Shown here in pieces: positions 8,450-14,669 of a DNA stretch of 14,669 nucleotides. The notes under the pieces are model-generated. The model was not told the DNA's origin, searched no databases, and saw only the letters and a program-made list of their open reading frames with translations. Each line of letters starts with the position of its first letter. Position 1 is the stretch's first letter. Origin of the DNA: Cyclostephanos tholiformis. Its lineage: Eukaryota > Bacillariophyta > Thalassiosirophyceae > Thalassiosirales > Thalassiosiraceae. The DNA lies in contig JALLPB010000561.1 of NCBI GenBank assembly GCA_036939975.1, forward strand, positions 1 through 14,669, written 5' to 3'. Both the position numbers and the translations under genes were made by a program.

Positions 8450-9880
8450 TCACGGAGTACAAGCTCCTTCTGACCGAGATTGTCTCCTCATTCTTGGTTG
8501 GCGCTGAGCACTTGTGTTTGGTAGATCCCAAAGAATGCCAATAGAGTTGAGCTTTTTTATCCTTTCATCATTCAGCGTTGTGTGTTGTCCATTCTGATGC
8601 TTTCTATAGTACTGTCTCTGTAATGATACCCAAGCAGCCAGAGGATCATTGGTGCCACGTCTTCGCTGTCGGATGGCAGCATGGCCATTCAAAGCAACGA
8701 AATTGCACAACTCCTGAAATCGTGATTCCCAAGCAAAATCATAGGCATCCCAAACGAAATCCTCTGCTTCGAGTAGTTGAATACGTTTCTCGGTCATGCC
8801 TGCACTACGTCTCGTCAATCGTTCCGTCTCATTTTTTACTTCGTCATCCAAAACCTCAACGCCTCTCCATTTCTGTTTGATCTCCTTTAACTTCTGATAA
8901 TGTTTATAATACTCTCGTTGATGTTGGACCCACTTCCCTAGCGAGGGATTTGCAAGGTAAACATTGGGTACAAGCGCGTCCCCATGGTTTTGCTTATAAA
9001 CTTTAAGCTCCTGCAACCTTTTCATCCATTGAGCTTCAAGCACATCCCAAACGAATCCCTCTGCTTCAAGGAGTTCAATACGTTTTTCGGTCATGCCTCC
9101 TGATCTTTTCGTCAATCGTTCCAGCTCTTCTTTTGCTTTCTCATCCAACACCTCAACGCCTCTATATTTCTCATTGATTTCTTTTATTTTTTGGTAATAT
9201 GCATAATCCTTTCTTTGGTTACTTACCCAATCTCCTAGTGAGGGATTTTCCGAATAGTCTGAGGGCACAAGCGTATCCCCATGATTCTGTTTATAGGCTT
9301 TCAACTCTTGCAACCTTTGAAACCATTGAGCTTCAAGTACATCCCATACGAATCCAATCTCGTCCAATTTCTGTATACGCTCTCTAGACAGGATAATGTC
9401 ACCCGAACTGCCCCCCAGCTGTTTAACCTTGAAATTTTGCCTTTGGTGACATACCCAGAATCCTAGTGATTCATTTTTTTCGTATCTCCGAGGGACCAAC
9501 GAATGGCCATGCTCAGCTACATACGATTTCAGTTCTTCGTAGCGTTTGTACCACATACTCTCCGAATGCGCCCTCCGGCGGGAGGCTTCGACCGATTCAT
9601 CGTCACGTTTATCATTGGTATCGGAACGCAAAGAAGAGTCATCAATTTTATCGTCGGTATTGAGAGAAAAACGTCGGATTCCTCTCACCACCACGAGGAA
9701 TGGATGTGTCTCAGGATTGCGGGCATCATCACAGCCTGTTTCGCAAGGAGTACTGGTTAGAATCGATGCAACTGCAGCTTTAGTTAATCTGTGTTTGTTG
9801 TAATTCTCCAGAGAGCCTGTGGCTGCTGTTGCCTTGCGGATTGATGATGGTCTAAAGCATCTTGAAAGCAGCAACGCCAT
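8450..9880 (-). CDS. Helicase-associated (HA) domain repeat protein, 476 aa, intronless
   Basis: Four HA-type repeats follow one another: residues about 109-180, 182-280, 281-379 and 380-452. Each opens with an aromatic W..R..EL motif, continues through HG..LVP, a PSLG.WV..QR motif and an I..L...GF.WD ending. No helicase motor, ATP-binding motif or other catalytic domain is present; the repeat is named from its occurrence beside bacterial helicases and is thought to bind nucleic acid, but the function of HA-only proteins is not established. Residues 1-40 are rich in Arg, Ser, Ala and Leu with no acids in the first 24, which looks like an organelle presequence (mitochondrial more than plastid, as no signal peptide is evident). 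Residues 75-105 are acidic and probably disordered. The C-terminus is Arg-rich. The start is the first in-frame ATG. Confidence 0.85.
   Translation of the reverse strand: MALLLSRCFRPSSIRKATAATGSLENYNKHRLTKAAVASILTSTPCETGCDDARNPETHPFLVVVRGIRRFSLNTDDKIDDSSLRSDTNDKRDDESVEASRRRAHSESMWYKRYEELKSYVAEHGHSLVPRRYEKNESLGFWVCHQRQNFKVKQLGGSSGDIILSRERIQKLDEIGFVWDVLEAQWFQRLQELKAYKQNHGDTLVPSDYSENPSLGDWVSNQRKDYAYYQKIKEINEKYRGVEVLDEKAKEELERLTKRSGGMTEKRIELLEAEGFVWDVLEAQWMKRLQELKVYKQNHGDALVPNVYLANPSLGKWVQHQREYYKHYQKLKEIKQKWRGVEVLDDEVKNETERLTRRSAGMTEKRIQLLEAEDFVWDAYDFAWESRFQELCNFVALNGHAAIRQRRRGTNDPLAAWVSLQRQYYRKHQNGQHTTLNDERIKKLNSIGILWDLPNTSAQRQPRMRRQSRSEGACTP
8744..9337 (-). repeat. Tandem duplication of a 297-bp HA-repeat unit
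   Basis: The second and third HA repeats of the gene are each exactly 99 codons and abut directly (9041-9337 and 8744-9040 on the minus strand). By my hand alignment they share 70 of 99 residues, including long identical blocks such as MTEKRI, RGVEVLD, LVP and FVWD. Repeats one and four are far more divergent and lack the insert of about 25 residues between the QR motif and the MTEKRI helix. This indicates an internal in-frame duplication younger than the divergence of the outer repeats. Confidence 0.85.
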
Positions 9881-10331
9881 GGTTTATTAAGCGTATCATA
9901 TTTTTTGGGCTGGACGCGCGCAATTCCATATTCATTTGCCTACTATTCCTACGTTAAAGAAGAATACCTTGAAAGGGGTACCATCCATTCTTTCTTCGAT
10001 GACCTGAAAAATCAAGACTGCTTAGGGAGGCGCCACCGGCAAAAGACAAGCGGGCAATATGTGGTCCACCAGAAGCTGTGGCTTCTTCAGGTTCAGGTGC
10101 ACTAGGCTCCGTTCAGAGTAGCTGTTGCGGAGCTCAGAGTCCATCTCTTCCACAGATGGATGGAAGATCTTTCCAGCTACGCAGCGAGTCCATCTGATAC
10201 TTTTGTGTACATGGTTATAATTGGGCAATGTCAAAACTATTATGCAGTACCTAGCTATAAATATATTTATATTGATAATATCATGTCGCAGGCGGAAAGT
10301 TATAAAAGGACGCTCTTCGTTAGAATCGTAA
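9881..10331. other. Spacer: HA-gene upstream region and MCM5 3' flank
   Basis: About 450 bp between two minus-strand genes. A strongly A/T-rich patch (10251-10283, alternating TATAAATATATTTATATT) lies near the MCM5 side and could serve in MCM5 3' end formation. No RNA gene, conserved frame or repeat is recognised. Confidence 0.5.
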
Positions 10332-13300
10332 TCATCTGACCCTTTTCACCATGCGGCTCTGATTCCTCTCTTGCACTTCGCCCCTCGAAACCATAATTGA
10401 TAATGCCCTGGCAACGACCATAGCATTGTACCCCTGTGATGCTGCCTCTTCAACTACTCGCTGCTTGTTCAATACTGCACCTACCGCTAAACGCGAACGT
10501 AAGAATGTCTCGGCACGCATCAGCTCGTCTTGCGTAGGCATGGCACCGGACATGAGCCCCGCGACTGTGGTGGGTGCTCCTCCACGGATGGAACCGGCAT
10601 TGGCGCCGGATGAATCGACCGAGTTTGCCGCCATGGTGGAAACCCTGAACAGTCGCAACGCCTCCGCTATATCTTCGCTTTGGACTCGCGAGTCAAGGCG
10701 CATTTTGGCCAAGCTTTCAGAGACGCGGACTAAAGCTTCCAGCTGTCGTACTGTGATAGGGATTGTAGCTTGTTCCTGACCTCCGGCCTTTGGCGTAGCA
10801 AAAGTATCATTGAGTTGGATTGTTAACTTCTAAAATAATGAGAACCATGACCATAATTGTCTCACCTCCATCACTCGCTTGCGAACGTCGTCTCTAATCT
10901 TAACGTACGAGCTTGCCAAAATATCTCCCGCCTCATCACTAAGTCTAGGCATGCACTTGGCCTTACAATATTGAATATATTTCTTCATCGTGGGAACGTC
11001 AAGTTCTCCTATCCCACTCGTGGCTATTCTCATGGCATTCTCAGCAATGGCTGCCGCGGTGTTACTATTTCCACCAGTGGACGACTTCCTGCGGGGCACA
11101 TCGATTTCATGTTTGATTCATCAGTGATTCAAGTCCCCAGAGCAATAACTACACAAACGAAAAAATTATTCGGGGAAAACTCACGCAGCCTGTTGCAGAT
11201 TGTCTCCTCCCAGCATTCCTGCGGCCATCAATTCAGTCTCACCATTTCCGTCGTTGATGCCACCGAAAGCTCCCAATCCAGTACCCGAACCGCCTTCTCC
11301 GCCGCCACCTCGTCCGCCGGAATTACCAATATGCACACCCATGACATGCCTGCAAATCATACGATCCCTGACCTCATCGCGAACATCTCTCACCAGGAAA
11401 ATCAGATCGAACCGACTCAAAATGGTACTCATCAGATCGATGTTTTCTGAAGCGCTTTTCAGATCGTCGTAACGTCCGAAGACGGGGTTGGCGGCCGCTA
11501 ATACAGAGCTTCGGCTGTTGAGCACCGTGGTGATCCCTGCCTTGGCTATGGATATTGTTTGTTGTTCCATGGCTTCGTGGATAGCCACACGGTCCGCAGG
11601 GCGCATTCTTGAAACGTTTCAAAGTAGGATCACGAATGAAGTCAAGGGTGAGAGACAGGATCGAGCACAAAGCAAATAAAGGAGTAGTGGGGCGGAAAAA
11701 TAGAGTCCCACCAGTCCAAACACCGACAAACACTCAAAATTTCACGATCCAACAACAACATAGAGAATACACGCCTCAACTCGGTTCTAACTCACTTGTC
11801 AAACTCGTCAATCGCCACGATACCGCCGTCCGCCAGGACCATCGCTCCTCCCTCAAGGTAGAATTCGCCCCTCGCGTCACGGACCACGCTTGCCGTCAAT
11901 CCCGCGGCGCTGCTCCCCTTCCCGCTCGTGTACACCCCGACCGGCGCCACTCTCGTCGCGAACTTGAGGAACTGGCTCTTAGCCGTGCTCGGATCGCCGA
12001 GCAACAGCACGTTGATGTCCCCCCGCAGCTTCATCCCGTCCGGCAAGCGCTTCCTCGATCCGCCGAAGAGGAGACAAAGTATCGCCTTCTTGATGTCGAC
12101 TGTGTACGACCCCGATATCGACGGCGCGACGCTCCTGTGTAGTATGTCGTACACGTCCGGACGACGCGACAGCCTACGGAATGCCTCCTCTTCCGCGGGG
12201 GAGAATCGGGCGCTATCGGCGGTGGAAGACTCGCGCTCCATGCCCACGACGCGGAGGTAGGTCGTGCGTACGCCAGCGGCGTCCGCGGAGCGCTTGGAAC
12301 CCGCGCCCCCGCCGCCGGACGAGTTGCCTCCCCCCCCGCTGTTGAAAAGGCTAGCGACGGCGAGTACCGTCACCCTCGTGCCGGGCGGGGCCTTGTCCAC
12401 CAATCCGCGTTCGACAGCCACCAGGACTTTTAATGCAATTCGAGAAACGAAAGGGGTGGGTGAGGGGGCAAAAGTTTCGTTGACGAAGTGTGGGCTCGAG
12501 CTCATCCCACATCGAGGGACCGAAGCCCTATCCGCGCGACAAAAACGGCAAATGCCTAACCAAACACACGCACACACTCACCGCTCCTCGGCATCTCTCC
12601 CGTCGGGACCATCTCCGGCGCTTCCTGCAGCTTAAGGGTCTGTTGATCTACGAAGAGGCACTCGTCGGGCAGGACCGAGTACGGCGCCGGTCCGCACTCC
12701 TGCGGATTCGGACCGAGGCATCGCATTGGTAACGAAAAACCTGAGAAGGGTGACCCCCCACCTCCCGCCGATGCGGCGGCACTCGCGCTCCCACGTCCGC
12801 CGCTAATTGACGAGTTTCCGAAGACCGTGCGTGAGTCAAGGCACTTGGCGCATCGTATCCTGAGCGCCATCGCGCGCGGCCGTACCCTCGCGCAGGAGGT
12901 TATGATGCCAGGGCACTTGAGTAGTGAGTTCATGTGATGGGATTGGATGGACCGAAGGGGCGTGGGGGCGAGGTTCCCGCGCAGCAGGACCTGGATGGAA
13001 TTCCCCCCGAAGAGCTGCTGCGGCGTGAGGTTGGCGTCGCCTCCGCCTCCGCCACCGACCCCGTCGTCCGCCCCTGCCTCCCCTGCGCCCCCTCCCCGTC
13101 CCGATGTCCTCGCGTCGCCATCCCCACCTCCACCGACATTGACACCGGGGCGACGATGGACGTACAGTAGGGTCCTGAGGGCGTCCGCCGCGGCCGTCTC
13201 CATGACGGGGAGGGCCTCGGCCGGCCGACGCAGTAGCTGCCCGAGCAAGGCCGCGTCGTACTCGCCAACGTGGGCGAGATCGACGTATATGTAGCACTGG

Positions 13301-13770
13301 TTGGGATCCCAGTCGGATCCACCCCCACCCCCGGCGGCGGCATTGGCTTCCGATGGATCGCCGCCGCCGTCGGGGGAGTTGACGTCGTTGGCATCGTTCG
13401 TGGAATGATGACGGCGGTGCATTCGTAGGAGTCGATCGCGGTAGATGTACCGATTGGCGCCCTGGCGGTAGTTCCCTGCGTGTGCGGATGTGGTGGGTGG
13501 ATATTATTTAGCGACAATTGATCACTTTAACCCCATCAACCCCCGCAGAATGCGAATGCATCATTCAAGTAGGAGAACACAAAGGTCGGCGGAGACGAAC
13601 TCACTCAGAAACTCCCTGTAATGACGGCGGAGGGCGTCTGCGTCCACCGCGCGCTCATCCTCGTCGATGGCCGAGCCACGACCGTCCGCCGCGGCGGCAC
13701 CCTCGTCATCGACGACATTTCCGTGCAGGTTCTGATGCGAGTAGTATATCCGATCGGCGTCAAAGTCCAT
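10332..13770 (-). CDS. MCM5: MCM5 replicative helicase subunit, 944 aa, six exons
   Basis: Subunit of the hexameric MCM2-7 helicase that unwinds replication origins and forks in the nucleus. Exons: 13605-13770, 12582-13475, 11796-12426, 11185-11607, 10866-11088 and 10332-10829; introns are 129, 155, 188, 96 and 36 nt, and the frame holds through every junction. MCM5 traits: an N-terminal IYYS element, REFLRNYRQG across the first junction, four Cys of the zinc element (264, 267, 308, 316), [10 protein letters not shown] and GEMPR, Walker [10 protein letters not shown] at 497-505, Walker B with DEFDK at 560-564, [20 protein letters not shown], the Arg finger SRF at 628-630 and a C-terminal winged-helix segment. 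QTLKLQE...GEMPR and the N-terminus distinguish MCM5 from other MCMs. It is about 200 aa longer than human MCM5 (734) because of Gly/Ser/Asp-rich insertions, mainly near residues 145-205, 275-305, 382-400 and about 655-720. Introns 2 and 3 use AAG acceptors. E2F-type sites upstream suggest G1/S regulation. Confidence 0.95.
10830..10865 (-). other. 36-nt intron of MCM5 (intron 5)
   Basis: The donor GTGAGA follows a Glu codon and the acceptor TTTTAG precedes a Lys codon, leaving 36 nt. Because the length is a multiple of three, retention would keep frame but for an in-frame TAG formed by the acceptor itself. Removing it joins conserved MCM5 sequence (KRVMEKLTIQ, later [13 protein letters not shown]). 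It is much shorter than the other introns in this window. Confidence 0.75.
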
Positions 13771-13887
13771 CGTTGATTGTCCTCTTCCTAGGTTTATGTT
13801 CGTGCCATGTACAGACTCATTATCACTCTCTGATGAAATAGCGCGCGCGGTACATCTCTACATAGAGTACGTAAGTACCCCTCTGTC

Positions 13888-13956
13888 ATTGTGGCGGGAG
13901 GAGAAGGCGCCGGGATAAAGTGTTCGCGAACACTTTATCTTCTTATTGTGGCGGGA
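13888..13956 (-). promoter_or_regulatory. MCM5 upstream region: two E2F-type sites around a palindrome
   Basis: The 12-mer ATTGTGGCGGGA occurs twice on the plus strand, at 13888-13899 and 13945-13956, exactly 57 bp apart. Each contains TGGCGGGA (13892-13899 and 13949-13956), the textbook E2F/DP recognition core found in MCM promoters of plants and animals. They lie about 120-190 bp upstream of the MCM5 start codon, in reverse orientation relative to it. Between them is a perfect 26-bp palindrome whose centre, TTCGCGAA, itself resembles the E2F core. The arrangement suggests cell-cycle control of MCM5; binding is inferred from the motif only. Confidence 0.6.
13914..13939. repeat. Perfect 26-bp palindrome upstream of MCM5
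   Basis: GATAAAGTGTTCG is followed immediately by its exact reverse complement, with no spacer. The centre is TTCGCGAA. A perfect palindrome of this length is unlikely by chance, and its place midway between the two TGGCGGGA sites suggests a binding site for a dimeric factor. Extrusion as a cruciform is possible but cannot be judged from sequence. Confidence 0.9.
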
Positions 13957-14104
13957 TGATAGTTTAGCGGCGGAATCAATACATTTTTATTATCATACTA
14001 CCCTATGAACTCATGACACTGAGGCACACAGTCTGATGGTTCTTTTTTGGTGATCGGTGCTCAGTGTTGCGATGGCTCGTATGCACGTGTTCCTCAGAGA
14101 ACAC

Positions 14105-14669
14105 TCACACTGCCAATTTGTCTATTGAACGATCCTCGATTATCCTTGGTGGCACGCCAGTCGTCGCGGTGCTGGGGGACATCCGACTCAGTATGTCCCG
14201 TGCACTAGGTTCTGCACTGCGGTACAGCTGCATGATCCCGCCCTGCCAGCTCTCGTCCATCGGCATGAGCCTTACTGCCGTCCGTCTCCGCCTTGGCCTC
14301 GTAGAGTTCCCCGAGCTGTCCGCTCGCCGCATTGCGTGGGAGGAGGATGCGCACGATCTGACGCATCATGCCCCCCCCCCACAGTCGTATGCGTCGGACA
14401 TGCAGGACGAGACCTGCTGTATCATCTCTCCGTAGGATGAGGGTATTCAGAGGGAATCGTTGATATGGCCGCGGTCTGTCATCGTCCTTGTGCTACCGCC
14501 ATTGACGATTGGTTCCGCTGATTCGGAGGCTGAGGGGCACAGCGCCAGTGCCATCCCAACAACCCCAACGCATTCGCATTTGTCGATACACGAAGGCTTC
14601 GACTCAGCGCGCGCGGTCATATTATTAGGTTGATTCGCTGTCCATGCGATAGATAATAGAGCGCGCACA
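14105..14669 (-). other. Unresolved coding-like region at the right edge
   Basis: Several minus-strand frames look partly coding but do not join cleanly. A stretch at 14205-14492 opens after a TAG that could be a splice acceptor and reads through RFPLNTLILRRDD and MMRQIVRILLPRNAASGQLG. An adjacent frame (14105-14332) contains MPMDESWQGGIMQLYRSAEP and ends beside a GTGTGAGTG that offers a GTGAGT donor. A third (14447 to the edge) is bounded by a TGA. A run of ten C at 14371-14380 lies between the frames, where length errors or indels are likely. The plus strand also has an open frame over 14064-14435. I recognise no family and cannot choose the strand with confidence. It may be the 3' part of a gene continuing beyond the window, or a decayed gene. 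Confidence 0.25.

Noticed and set aside
8450..9880. Calling the HA-repeat protein a helicase
   Set aside because: No Walker A, DEAD/DEAH or other motor motifs; only the accessory repeats are present.
10857..11450. Plus-strand 197-aa frame over MCM5
   Set aside because: Crosses MCM5 exons 4 and 5 antisense and has no recognisable domain.
13914..13939. Palindrome as a transcription terminator or mobile-element end
   Set aside because: It has no loop and no T-run, lies in a eukaryotic promoter between two E2F-type sites, and has no paired copy or target duplication nearby.
1..14669. CRISPR array, phage, integron, transposon or tRNA/rRNA genes
   Set aside because: No regularly spaced repeats, integrase or transposase domains, long terminal repeats or tRNA B-box (GGTTCGAAT-type) signals were seen on either strand.

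Overview
The window is nuclear DNA from a eukaryotic alga. The best fit is a diatom, probably a centric one. The genes carry short spliceosomal introns (36-188 nt, GT...AG) and are compact on both strands. They combine a repeat protein built from helicase-associated (HA) domains (a family I recall as expanded in diatoms), a methionine sulfoxide reductase with a UGA codon at the catalytic position (as in some algae), and a ciliary doublet protein of the MNS1 family, which suits a lineage with flagellated sperm. The organism call is an inference.

Layout, left to right. 152-1705 (+): intronless galactose mutarotase with acidic loop insertions. 2208-3623 (+): MNS1/FAP127-like coiled-coil axonemal protein. 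3778-6215 (-): five-exon scaffold protein that I assembled as PH-PH-PH-PDZ-PH, 700 aa. 6787-7513 (-): two-exon MsrA selenoprotein. 7986-8395 (+): stretch that reads as protein only across two frameshifts, probably a decayed gene. 8450-9880 (-): four-repeat HA-domain protein with two central repeats recently duplicated. 10332-13770 (-): six-exon MCM5 replicative helicase subunit, 944 aa. Its upstream region holds two E2F-type TGGCGGGA sites on either side of a perfect 26-bp palindrome. 14105-14669: coding-like but unresolved.

The genes do not form one pathway; this is ordinary gene-dense nuclear sequence. No mobile element, CRISPR array, tRNA or rRNA was recognised. The strongest leads are the in-frame UGA of MsrA, the MCM5 promoter architecture, the PH/PDZ scaffold, the ciliary MNS1 gene, and the frequent use of AAG as 3' splice acceptor (3 of the 10 introns I placed). 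All exon boundaries come from reading frames, splice consensus and remembered family conservation; none has transcript support.
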